From Pestalotiopsis fici W106-1 (taxonomy: Eukaryota > Ascomycota > Sordariomycetes > Amphisphaeriales > Sporocadaceae), in the NCBI RefSeq assembly GCF_000516985.1, contig NW_006917097.1, positions 1 through 64,000 on the forward strand: a stretch of DNA of 64,000 nt. Reading direction: 5' to 3'. A program made the translations under genes and the position numbers. Below, piece after piece: positions 46,501 through 57,615 of this stretch. The notes beneath the pieces are model-generated. The model had not been told where the DNA came from. It saw only the letters and a program-made list of their open reading frames with translations, and did no database searches. The number at the start of each line of letters is the position of its first letter. The first letter of the stretch is position 1.

Positions 46501-48474
46501 TTTGTCGATATTGAACGATTCGTGGGCCGCAATCCTCCCTATGGCAAGAAGCTACTGCAGACTCTTGAAGCTTTCCCACGGCTCAGGATGACCAGCAGTG
46601 TTCTCACACAGAATCACGGAAAATTTTCAGAATCTGAAGATGCACTGATGATCACGGTCAAGGTCAACCTTGGCTATGAAAACCAGAATGTGCCACGTTG
46701 GAACGGCCGCGCCCCCATCTTCAACTTCATGGCACACGCAGCAGACGGAAGACTTACTTATTTTACACGTGCTAATCTCAATCATGTCGCGAAATCGGGC
46801 AATATCGAGTTGAGATTTCCAGTTGCCGTACGTAGCGTCGATGAGACCATCACCTGCTGCTTCAGTTGTGAAGAGATTGTGGGTACCATGGTCACCGAGG
46901 TGATTTCACCCAATCTGTCGCCACTGGCTTTCCAAGTCCTTTCGCGGAGACGCTCCTCGCCAACCTCCAATAACGAACCACTGGAGGAAATCGTCGATGG
47001 CATGGATGAAGAAGGCATCGCAGATGCAGACATGCTTGATGCCTTTGCTGCTTCTGAGGCCGATGTGAACAAAGGACCAGGGAAACAACCGCGGCTTGCG
47101 AAACAAGATGATGTAAAAAACATGGAATTTCAAGATATCGATGATCTCTTGGAAGATATTCCGGTCTCCGAAAAGCTCGATGGCACCGCGGCATCTCCAA
47201 TCCTTATGAGCAATGGAAAGTGGAGGTGCCAACACCGCTGTGCCGGTGGTGCTCTCACCAAGAATGGCAAACCATGTACACACAAGTGCTGCCACGAAGG
47301 AGCCGTCCACAGGCCAAAGTTGCTGATAGAACACAAGAAATCCACCAAGGTCAAGGAGGACCAAGCAAAGAGTACAAGCAATACAGAACGTAATGCTTCT
47401 ATGGCCCTGAACAAGACAATACAACACAAGAAATCCACCAAGGTCAAGGAGGACCAAGCAAAGAGTACAAGCAATACAGAACGTGATGCTTCTAAGGCCC
47501 TGAACAAGACCGCTAAATTTCGCCATTCCAAATATACAGCCATGTTGGATGTCGGCCCCGAAAGATCCAGTCTCGGCCCCAGTAACTCCAAACGAAGCTA
47601 TTTTTTCATAAATCCCAACATGAAAAGGCCGCGGGAGGAGCCATCCACAATTGCAAACGAATCAAGGCTTGGTATCCATTCCAAGAAGCCTCGAGATGGT
47701 GCTGAAGATGACAATATTGAATCTCTTGACTTGCGCGGATCCAGTAACGATGAGCTAGAAGCCCAGTCAGCGAGACAGTCACATCAGGCATCTCCTAATC
47801 AAGCAAATAAAAGGCTCAGCGTTATTCACAATCCAATCCAGCCTCTGACTATTGTGCCCCCTCGGCTCATCAAAACTGGGAAAGCTTTGGCGACTCCCAA
47901 GGACGTACAAGTGATGACAAGAGAATCTTCCGATAAAAGCGACGTGTTCGGAGATGAGAGTGAGAAGTTTTCGCCTCCAGAGATCTTACAATCTGTTGAA
48001 GATGATCCGCAAGAGTTCAGTTCAATGCGAAAGGGGTTATTCCAAGACGAGACCCTAGCTCCTGATATTCGTGAATTGCTGGAGGATAGAGGCCGTGATT
48101 TGAGCTTCGCTGCTAATGAGCTCCAGAAGACATCCAGGTCCGTCAAACCGAAGGCTCTTGAGGATGTCATTTTGAAGCCAGGAAAAGAAGCGGCCAAACA
48201 CTCGCAGAATGTCGATCAGAACATGCGGGACAAGCCTGGAGAGACATTTTCTAATACCAATGTGCCATATGATATGATGAACATCGACGACTTCACGGAC
48301 AAGTTGCCGTCTCTCGAAGATGGGATGCGTGAAGATGATGATAAAGAACAAGAGTTGGTTGCTTCATCATCTGACAAACGGGCAACCCCGCTGCCTGGTG
48401 AACCTGCATGGGTTGGCGAATATGACCAGAACTTGATTGACGAGCTCAGAAGCTCCGTTGAGTTCATTGAGTAG
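43545..48474 (+). CDS. HFM1: MER3/HFM1 meiotic DNA helicase, 3 exons
   Basis: Exons 43545-43758, 43810-45977 and 46045-48474 give exactly 1603 residues. Ski2-like superfamily 2 helicase that stabilises crossover recombination intermediates in meiosis. After about 290 disordered residues come Walker A A-P-T-S-S-G-K-T (about 298), D-E-V-H (about 405), S-A-T-I-P-N, and Q-M-L-G-R-A-G-R-P (about 632). Then follow a Sec63 domain (about 795-1020) with a helix-hairpin-helix at G-L-G-P-V-T-M-R-R-L (about 922), a C-terminal Cys/His zinc-binding cluster (C-Q-H-R-C ... C-T-H-K-C-C-H, about 1188) and a disordered tail. The 51-base first intron is also open in frame; it is taken as an intron because its translation would be oddly hydrophobic and it has clean splice signals. 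It is longer than usual for the family, partly through a 31-residue duplication. Confidence 0.93.
47332..47511 (+). repeat. 93-base tandem duplication inside the helicase gene
   Basis: Two adjacent copies begin CACAAGAAATCCACCAAGGT at 47332 and 47425. They keep the reading frame (31 residues each) and differ at only a few bases, so the duplication is recent. It encodes a Lys/Ser/Asn-rich segment just after the zinc cluster. Confidence 0.9.
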
Positions 48475-51268
48475 CCAGGGCAGCTCGGGCGAAAAATGGC
48501 TACTACTACAAAGTATTATTCCAAGCATGGCAATATTGCTGTAGAGATTGCTGTATGGGTTGATTCAATGAGTATATAGTACCTTCCAATCAGATGGCAT
48601 GATCGTTTGCATGCTGGCAGAAACAGAGCTCTGTTGATGGTCTGCCCAACTTGCCGTGGTGATTGGACAATGCTTACCTACATACCTAACCTACTATCTT
48701 CGCCACTATAGCGGTTGAGCGGTAAATGACAGGGAGCCTTATCGGGTATGCATAGCAGGGCATAGAAGAGCGCCTTGTGCTTGTCGTGCGCATGCAACGC
48801 GAATCCCTCTCAGCACACCGCCTCGACCGCCTTCTTGCTCCATGGCGACAGGACATGCGTTTTGGATCTATGAATAAAAACCCCCTCCCTTGGCTTCTCT
48901 CAGTCAGACAGTTCCAAAAGACTGGGACAGGCCAGCAACTTTCACGATATTAATAGTCGGTCAAAGTTTTTTTCTCCTCTTTGCCTGTATGCGGAGATCC
49001 AGAATGTCATCATCGCATCCACATGGCCTCGTGCACGACATTATAATACCTAGGTAGCTTTGCGCAAAGAGTATAGCGGTCGGCCCCTCTAGATAGCGCC
49101 GATTGATGAGGGTCTCTCGATTGTTCTTCGTTAGCCGTAGAAGCAGATCGCGCACCCCGACGACGACCAAGTTCAGTGGTCAGTGGCCACAATCTCGACC
49201 GTTGGTCATTTAATGTCTTGTCGTTTGATCAATGTAAGTGTGTCCAACAAGACTTGTTGGGTGCCTGAAGAGGCAGGGAAATCTCGCATACCTACCTACC
49301 TGTGGGCAGCGGCGGGAACTAAAATCTCACAGACCGCAAAGCTCAAAGTTCAGTAGTAGCTCTCTCTGGGTATGTGTGAGCGGGTTCCCACATGACAGAG
49401 GGGTGGTTGGTTGAATGGGCAGACAAATGCAACGGGCAGAGCAAGGAACGCCTTCTTTTCGGTCCTCACCTTAGTCATGCAAGCAAGTATCGACTGATCG
49501 AGGAAAAGACTCATCACTTGAATGAGGAATTACGTTTTTCTTTTCTTAGAGCGCCATGCGCAAGTACCTGAACTAATAACGGTCTGGTCACCCTTTCTTG
49601 CCGCACCACCCCGTAATCAGATGAGACCATCTTGCCGCGTTAAAAAGACGCCCGCTAATGGGAATGTAGAGAAGATCGGTTTCTCTGGACTCCTCGTGGC
49701 CCGCTGCACCCGCTGCCGAACCCAGTGAACAGTCGCGTGCTTCCCGAGGGGGGAAAAACGAGCCGTCTTTTCAGGACCAATCCCGCTTCGGTTTACGAAA
49801 GCGGTACGCCGGCCATGCCCGTTTCCGATACTTTTGTCAAGAGTACTAGAGGGCTCTGGAACATGTTCGTCTCATGTCAACGTTTGCTAAAGGACAGGTG
49901 TAAATCTCGTCAAGATGAGGAGTATACATGGTACATAACATACTACAAAGAGTGTAACATGATCATCTACTACCTAGCCACCACAGCTGGCCCCTGGTCC
50001 CGCCAATCGGCCAACCCTATCGCGGGGGATCCGCCAACGTATCTAGGTACGGACAGAGAAAGACGATCAACCCCTCCATTCAATCCATGCCACTGATTCC
50101 CCCCTCCCGACTCACAAGCTCAAGGTACGAGACTTGGAAAAACTTCCGCGTCCCCATAAAAGAATTACGGGACAAGCGACGACGACGACGACGACGAGGA
50201 TGGTGACGAGAGGGTGAAACGTGATCTACTAGAGCCACTCTCCGATAATGCCGAATGATTCCAAGCCGGTCAATCCAAAAGTGACTCGCGAGACTCCATC
50301 AAGTCGTGGGAAGACCACGCGGATAACGATTAAAAAAGAGGGGACCCCCCTCTCCAGCCCAAAGTGGGAACGCCGGGAGCGCAGAACAGCCAGCCATTCG
50401 ATTGCGGGGCAGAGAGAGAGGATGTGTGTGTGTCCTTGTCGATAACCCGTAGGATTAGATTGGGTTTCTCTCTTTTTGTTTATCTGATAGACTATAAACG
50501 TTGTAACTTTGACTATACTGGATCAAGCCATGCCAGAGACACAAACGGGCATGGAGGCTTTCCCACCCTTGCTCGTCTGTAAGCGCGTGAGAGAGTATTA
50601 CTGTAAGTGTAAGTGTGTGTGGAGCTGCCGAGACGTGCGTGTGAGCGAGAAGGCGCGCGATCCTGCAGCAGCACCAAGGCAAGTATGCGAATAGCAGCTG
50701 CAGGACAAGAGGGACAACTGGCGGCGGTGAAGGAGGAATAGCTCAACACGAATCTGCCTTGTTGTAGTAAAACATAGAGAGCTTTTGGTTCTAGACGATG
50801 CCGAAGCCCTGTTATGAGGCAATGTAGCTGTAATGCAATGTCTCTCTCCCTAACCCCAAAAGGATGGATGCCCAACAGGGAGCTGCGGTCGAGACAATGG
50901 GAAACAGAAGAGAAACTAGCTGTTACCGCACGCTTCCGAGGAAAGCGACTGATGGACGACTCTGTTTCTGGCCCGACCCGGTGTCGGTCGGCAGAATATG
51001 GAGGGGGCGGACCTAATGTGACCATTTCAGGTACCCAAGGTGTGTCGTTCGTGTAAGTGACCGACCATCCCTCGGTTTAGTATAAACATGATGCACAACC
51101 ACTCTCTTGTCACTCTCTTTCTTCCCTCTTCAGTTTTGAATACACGCTCAATCACTACACACAAAGCTTGAAACAATCTTCCAATTCACTCTGCTTCCTT
51201 CCAAGACCCAAGTCTTTCATCATCAGTTGCTCTACCCAGCTATCATCTAGACCAAACACACAACCAAG
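48475..51268. other. intergenic, no gene seen
   Basis: 2.8 kb. It holds CCTACCTACC-type repeats (48676-48700, 49291-49302), a GAC trinucleotide repeat at about 50172-50197 and GTGTGTGTGT near 50423. The last 200 bases before 51269 are CT-rich (TCACTCTCTTTCTTCCCTCTTC), a typical fungal leader. Open frames are short and overlapping. Confidence 0.5.
50172..50197. repeat. GAC trinucleotide microsatellite
   Basis: An array of about seven GAC units in non-coding sequence. Confidence 0.85.
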
Positions 51269-52326
51269 ATGGCTGCCGCTTCTGTCATGATCCCCATCTC
51301 CGCCATCAACGGCACCCTGCCTCCCAGCGCTCTGGTCCAGCACTCTCCCCGCCACGGCCGCAGCCGGGCCGCCAGCATCAAGGGCAAGAACCGCTACAAT
51401 GTCCTGGAGAACCGGGACGGCGCCATTATCAAGGCCGTGGCCTTTGTCATGAAGCGTGCCATTCGCCAGAGCGAGCTCGACGCCGAGAGCGGGGATGATG
51501 ATGAAGAGACCGACGAGGACGAGGAGACGGACCGTCTCGTCTCCTCGGACGACGGTTGGGTCATGCTCCCGGATCTGGTACGTACAAAAACAAAAGCTTT
51601 GATACCTTGATAGAAAAAGGCCCTTCTGTTTTCAGTATATTCTGACTCTTTGGCACCTATAAACAGCTCCAGCACTCGCGCATCACTGACCTCCGCGTCA
51701 CTGTTTCCGACATTCAACGCATCGGCGCCAACGCCACCAAGGCCCGCTTCGAGCTCCGGCAGCAGAAGCAGCAAGCCGGCGAAGACGCCGCATCCTCTTT
51801 CCAGATCCGCGACACCCACAAGCGGCGGGACAGCGTGCAGGCGCCGCCCATTATCGTCGAGGGCGAGCCCCTCTCGGCCGACGCCGAGGATCTCCCCGAG
51901 TACGTCGTCTACGAGACCTCGTACGAGGCTTACCCGCACATTGTAGCCTCCGACGGCATCCAGCGGGCCGCTGGCGCCTCGTACATATCCTTTTCCCCAA
52001 TTGTTGCTGGCGCCGCCGCCAGCGACGCCGACGTCGGCATCTGGGTCCACTTGCGCACGGCGCTCGAGGCCGAGCCGGCCCTTGTCTGGCAGCGGACCGC
52101 CTCGGGTGCCGTAGTCACGGCCAACGAGGTAGTGCCCAAGTCCCTCTGGAAGCGGGCTGTGGCGCGCCGCCAGGACATTGGCCTCCTCTTTGAGGACGGC
52201 GAGGTCCGCAAGGAGGTGCCCGAGGCCCTTCGTGGCAAGGGATCCAAGGGCAAGGCCAAGAAGGGCAAGGGCTCCTTCAAGAGCCGAGGAGGTGAGGAGG
52301 CCTCGGACAGCGCCAGCGACGAGTAA
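51269..52326 (+). CDS. divergent Tpt1/KptA-like protein, probably catalytically altered
   Basis: Exons 51269-51577 and 51667-52326 give exactly 322 residues. By eye it follows the layout of tRNA 2'-phosphotransferases, which remove the splice-junction 2'-phosphate using NAD. A first helix I-I-K-A-V-A-F-V-M-K-R stands where the family has L-S-x-x-L-R-H. Then come D-D-G-W-V-M-L-P-D-L-L-Q-H (family D-G-W-V-x-V-x-x-L-L), N-A-T-K-A-R-F-E-L (family x-D-K-x-R-F), and V-V-Y-E-T-S-Y-E-A-Y-P-H-I in place of the H-G-T ... I block. S-G-A-V-V-T-A-N-E-V-V-P stands for the N-G-V-x-L-T block. The catalytic Arg-His, the His of H-G-T and later Arg positions are replaced. An acidic insert (residues 75-90) and a Lys/Gly-rich tail are additional. 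It may be a pseudoenzyme, or bind RNA or NAD. The gene is GC-rich with strong codon bias. Confidence 0.6.
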
Positions 52327-52803
52327 AACAATACTCTCGCCGCCGCTGTGTCCCCAATTTTTGAGAGGGGGGTGGTCTCCTAGAGACAATTAACAAACTA
52401 AACACCATGATAACCGATACCCCCAAATTTTTTTCACTTCATTTACTCTCTCAAAAACACCATTATTAGCTTTAGATACATAGATTGAGTAAATGTACAT
52501 TAATCCCGCCTCCTCAACATGGGCGGGATCTTTCTGGCCCCCCTCAAATAATTGTCTCCTTGCCCCGTGCAATTCTCAAGTATCATAAAAGTGAGCATTT
52601 GGGCCAGACTATCTGTACTGATATGCGCTTTGTCTCGAATGCAGATTTCCTCGCGACGAGCTCGGCTCGGTATGGAGCTGCGATATCCATCATGCATGTG
52701 GAGGATGAGCAGATATTCATGGATAAAATCAAGCTGGGGATTCCAGCGACGATATCCTAATAAAGTAAGTTTTTCAAGTCCATCAATTGTCCTCCAGAAG
52801 CAT
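52327..52803. other. 3' region between convergent genes
   Basis: 477 bases between the stops of the Tpt1-like gene (plus) and the SGNH hydrolase gene (minus). AT-richer than the genes, with runs near 52427-52440. No gene seen. Confidence 0.5.
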
Positions 52804-54066
52804 TCAAATAAGTTCTTCAGATGTTTCCCTTGAGGCACGTCGGCGCAGTTTTGGTACGACATCGGCGAATGCTTCCCGCAGCTCTGGGGAGGACCTCCAC
52901 TCATTCAGCTCCTCCGTCATGCGGCGTATCTCTTCTTCCTCAGTTTTTTGCTTTGCGTACTCGATCTGCTTTTGATCGTTGGCCCATTTGCCGTAGGCCT
53001 CATCTTGGTGTTCCAAATCGCCGTCCTGGATCAGGCCGTGCACCGGTTCTGCTGGTCGCAAGAAGCCCCGCGCATCGGCTTCGATGATGGAGCGAATCAT
53101 GATCTGGCCCATTCTGATATAGGCTGCGGATGTAGGGTGCATACCGTCCCAGGCGAGATCCGTGTCTTGAATGCCATCGGGGCCAGTCATGTCGGCAAGA
53201 ACAACGGGTTTGCCCTCGCTCTTGAAGATCTTGTACAAGCGTTGCATTTGCTGATTGACAATGGCCACGTCCGCCGAGCCGTTGAACCGCTCCGTTTCAG
53301 TGGTGGGCAGCAGCGTTCCCATGACTACTGTCGCTCGCGGCGAGGCAGTGAGAAGGTAATCTACAAGAGAATAGTAGCGCTTGTAGAAGTTGGGAATGTC
53401 CCAATGCTGGAAGCAGTCGTTGGAGCCCACATTCACCAAGTAAAGATTGGGCTTGGTCCGGGGAACAACATCGAGAGCATGACGATGCATCTGACCTGTG
53501 CGGGCGCCGGGGTATGCCTCAATATCATTGTCCAACATACTTCCAATGCGCTGCGTGCCCACAAAGTTGACGGGATTTCCTATGGCAGTGAGATGCTCTC
53601 GGATCGGCCGGCGGAAGCCATTGTTGTCGAAGCTCTCATCTCCTCGGGTCGTCGAGGCGCCAATAGCCATGATGCGCAGTGGTATACCGTTGGCCAGCGG
53701 CGATTCATATCCCGGGCGTTTGTACCCTTGTCCGATGGGGATCAAGGTGGCGCTACTCTGGGGCGCCGTGGCGTTGTGAAGGGTGCCATTGGTGCCGTGT
53801 ATTTTGCTGAAGGTGCCGCTCGAATTCGACCATGCAGTGACGTCCTCCTTTTCTGTCAAAGAGACGGCTACAAGAAATCAGCTGTTAGCAGAGCACACCC
53901 AAGGCAGATGCATATACTCTTTTGTATAAAGAAAAAAAAAAAAGCTCGAAGCCAGCTTACCTGTAAGTATTAAGAAAACTATGAATGTGCCAAACAAAAA
54001 CTTCTTTCGCGCTACAAGAGCGGAAACGTAAGGCATCGAGGACAAGCGGTCGCCGATCTTCTCCAT
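52804..54066 (-). CDS. membrane-anchored SGNH/GDSL-type hydrolase, 2 exons
   Basis: Exons 54066-53961 and 53867-52804 give exactly 389 residues, split by a GTAAGC ... TTGTAG intron. A short cytosolic N-terminus with basic residues is followed by one membrane segment (F-L-F-G-T-F-I-V-F-L-I-L-T), giving a type II anchor. The luminal or outer part has the SGNH blocks: I-G-A-S-T-T-R-G (catalytic Ser, block I), the block II Gly in Y-P-G-A-R-T-G, V-N-V-G-S-N-D (block III), and W-D-G-M-H-P-T (catalytic Asp and His, block V). N-glycosylation sequons lie just after the membrane segment. A charged coiled tail (Q-K-T-E-E-E-E-I-R-R) ends the protein. Such enzymes are esterases or lipases, often acting on acetylated glycans. 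The substrate is unknown. Confidence 0.88.
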
Positions 54067-56118
54067 GATGTCTATCGGGGGGTATATTGGAGAAAGACAC
54101 GGGTATTATGCAAGGAAATAGCACGCACGCCAGCAAGAATCGAGAGGAAAGAGAAATTGTATGCAAAAAAGGACAAATATGGACAAGAGAGAAAACAAAA
54201 AGAGAAAAGACGACCAAGCTACCAAAGATTTGGTAAGATGGGAGGAGGATAGAGCAGAAACAACCGTTCCACCACACTAGATGACGCGCTTACGATGGAG
54301 ACAGCGAGACAGAAAAGCAAGGAGGATATCTAACCTTCTTGCGTGGCCGGAATTGATGCCTCAGCTGTCATGTAGGTACAAGACAGAAACGTGTGTATGT
54401 AGTTTTAGGAAGGAGAATTGAAGCGGCCGATCGGTTCCCTTTTTACCTTTACACTCTTTTTTTCCTGTCTCCTGCAAGCCGACTAGGCCCGGGCTGGCGA
54501 CTCGATTAGAAGACGCTCAATGGTGCGCATGTTTCCGAACCTCCGTCTCCGAGCAGTAAGCGGTCCCTTTCCATCGGGTCGGTCAGTCAGTCAATCAGTC
54601 AGTCAGGGGTTAGGTCTTGCTAATAATTCATGGCCAAATGGCGCGGGTGGAGGATCACGGAGATGGATTGCTTCGTGGAATCTCTTTGGATGTGCCAGGT
54701 GGAATGGTTGATTGTCTTCCAAGAAATTTGACCCCAAACCAACGTGCTAAGAACTGCCAAGGCGGCACAATCGGCATTTGGGAGGTACACATAGGGGCTG
54801 GTTTGGTCATTGGTTGGCGCATCTGGGGGCAATGGGGGGCAACTGGCTGCTGGGAACTGAGTCGATCGCTGTTCAATTCCGCGTTTAGCAGAAGAAAATA
54901 ATGATGGGCAAAGACCAAGCCTCGTGATTCCGATTCCCAAGGGTACGAAGATGGTTGTGTGTCTCTGCGCATATGTATTGTGAGATGGAGTGTTTGGCCG
55001 TGGTATCCAGTCTTCTGGAACAGCAGGGGAAAAAAGGTAGTTGCCGTTTACAGGTACAGGAGCTTGCAGTAGAGTACTAAAACGATGTCATTGGAAGACT
55101 TTCCCCTCCCCCTCAATGCCCTGCGGCTCCCCAGAAAAGAAGAGTCATAGAAGTTTGCACTGACGAGACCAATGTATCTACAGCCAAGTTACCACGTAGC
55201 GCCCTCTCCCCCAGCTCGTCCATGTGGGTGTCTCGCCGTCCTCGGCTGGAACGAAGAAGTACGGCCCCAGAAGCAGATCGGGCAGCCTGGTCCGCTTCCA
55301 ACCCTGCTCAGACAAAGAAAGATCAGATGGGTTGAACAAAAAGTCAATTAGGAGGAGCTGCTGTTCTATTGTCTGGCTGGCGGTATCCTAGTGGGCTGTA
55401 GCCCTGCGGCTCCGACGCGCGGTTTCAGTGGTAAGGTTGCGGGGGAGAACCTCCTGAAGAGACCTTGGAGCCCCCTAAGCATACCTTACCTACTAGTTCG
55501 AGGTAGGCAAGAGGCCAGGGCCCCGCCCGATACTTTAACTCCCCAGATTAAACGAGTCTCTTGAAGTCTCGCCTCCTACTCTATTTTCCAACCCCTTTCG
55601 CCAATTCTAGAAGATTTATTAATATTCACATGTGGACCTACGCAAAAGCCTCCCCCCCCAAACCATTACACATGATCCTCGTGCCATCACAAATTAACAA
55701 AAAAGATCAGTCCTATGTCAGCTTGTACCAGCTGAATGTCTTATGCGCAATATATTACGCTGTCGTCACAGAGGTAGCCAAGGGCTTCCTTCCGATCGCG
55801 TGGTGGCCCAATCATATCTGCCTCGATTCGCCAACGGATCTCCGGCACAACAGAGGATGAAGACATGCATATTGAACCACTTGGCAGGGCGTATATACAC
55901 GCGTCACGCAGCCAAACGAGATAAACGCACAGTAACTGCACGGAAAATGCGGAATTAATTGCAATCTGCTGCGACTGGAGAAAATTTACTTATTCATTTC
56001 TTCCGATTACTCAGGCAAAGAGTCTATATTTTACATTTCTCTCCGCGTGGCCCAGTGAGTGTGCAGGCAAGACAAACCTACGATACTGCATGTACAATCG
56101 CCTCATTGACCCCGAGGC
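54067..56118. other. intergenic, no gene seen
   Basis: 2.05 kb between two minus-strand genes. Contains a TCAG/TCAA tetranucleotide array at about 54583-54606 and a purine-rich stretch upstream of the SGNH gene (54100-54220). Short open frames only. Confidence 0.5.
54583..54606. repeat. TCAG tetranucleotide microsatellite
   Basis: About six TCAG-like units (one TCAA variant) in non-coding sequence. Confidence 0.8.
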
Positions 56119-57615
56119 TTAGTTGTTCCTTTCTGCATCTGCCGCGTGCCCGGCCGGGCCACTGGACGAGTAGTCGGACGTGACGAATGCTCGATCGACT
56201 TCAATCAGACCTTCGGCGCAATACTGCAAGGTCTCGGCAACGTCATGACACGTCCGCAGACTCGCCTTCTCGTCCATCAGAATGTCGTACTCTACCCATA
56301 CGCCGTCTCCGCAGTGGTACGCCGTGACGTTTTTGAATCCTAGCACGACGGGCGAGAATCGGTAGGCTAGATACATGAGCTTTTGGTATGTCCGCTCCGA
56401 TGCGGCTTCTCCCGAGAGTCTCGTGACATTTTCGAAACACGTGTGACCCCAGTCGTAGATGATGAACAAGGACAAAAGACCAGCACCCGCAGGCTGTTAT
56501 CACGTATCAGCGGCACTCTCAAGAGGGTTGCGGCAGTGTTGGAGATAGGTACTTACGTCGAGCCACCACACGTTGGCCTTTTCTCCGATAAAGGGAAACA
56601 GAAGCGAAAGCGTGTTGAAGAATACATCGGTCTTGCAGTCCTGCCAAAGTGCCTGAACTTGGGTCGTCTTGATCGGATAACACCCCAGACCAATGATTCC
56701 CTTGAGCACAATAGTCGCAACCATGGCACCTATGGCTGTATATGGGAGCTTCTCTGGTTCTCCTTTCAAGGGCGCAAGCTTCTCAACCGACTCCTTCAAT
56801 ATTTGCATAAAGGAGATGACCATTATGATAGAGAAAACCAGAATGCCAATGGGCTCGAGTCGACGGCGGCCAACGGGGAATTTCTTCTTCAAGGCCCCAA
56901 GGCGCCAGCTGACGAGCTTGTTCGTTGACCAGATAATCATGGTGCACAAGAGGTCCAGAGCCGAATCCACGAGTGAAGCCACCAGAGACAACGAGCCAGT
57001 CGATGCTACAGCCACTATCTTTCCAGCAAGCAACAGGATATTGGCGATGACATTGATGTTGATAGCCCACTTGGCCTTCTTGGCCGCACTGGCACGTTTT
57101 GCCTTTTCATCGTCGGGCAGAAACTCGGCAATGTTTCCTTCCATGTTTTGCAGACCGCCGCGCCGCTCTAGATCTCCGTCGTGATCCGGGTCCGGGTCCA
57201 TGGATTCCAACACATCATCGGCAACGGCCATGACCACGGCGTCGACTTCTAGCCAGTCATTGAGTCTCTCGTTCTGTTGCTCGTAGAATGATCGAACATT
57301 CTTTTTCTTGATATCCTTTAGTTCTGCCTCGCTCCGGCGGTACCTTTCCAGGCCGTAGCGATCGATATTGTGGAACAGCGCATTCTTGAGATCTTCCCGC
57401 CGTCGGTCATCCATGGCGGTCCGGGCCACATCCTGGAAACGGAAGACACGAGGCCGTGGACGGCCAGACGAGCTTGTACCATGCTGACTTGGACCCCTTT
57501 CCAGGTCGCGAGGGTGACGCTGCTTGGTTGCGTCGGAGCCGTTCTCATACGGCCTGTCTCGACCGGTGGCTTTGGACTGGCCATTGCCGACAAAAACTCG
57601 ACGTTTTCCAACCAT
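56119..57615 (-). CDS. cation diffusion facilitator with manganese-type motifs, 2 exons
   Basis: Exons 57615-56557 and 56493-56119 give exactly 477 residues. The ATG at 57615 is the first true ATG, and an in-frame TTG lies upstream. A long basic, disordered cytosolic N-terminus (about 195 residues) is followed by the transporter core. The core begins K-W-A-I-N-I-N-V-I-A-N-I-L-L-L-A-G-K. The metal site is D-S-A-L-D in TM2 and D-C-K-T-D in TM5, both D-x-x-x-D. That pattern marks the manganese-type subgroup rather than the zinc type (H-x-x-x-D). The C-terminal cytoplasmic domain (V-T-A-Y-H-C-G-D-G-V-W-V-E-Y-D-I) is complete. It would export Mn(II) from the cytosol to the Golgi, vacuole or outside. 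The location is not visible in the sequence. Confidence 0.9.

Noticed and set aside
51394..52389. 331-codon minus-strand frame opposite the Tpt1-like gene
   Set aside because: It is the antisense of a GC-rich, strongly codon-biased gene. The plus-strand exons have clean splice sites and a family-like layout.
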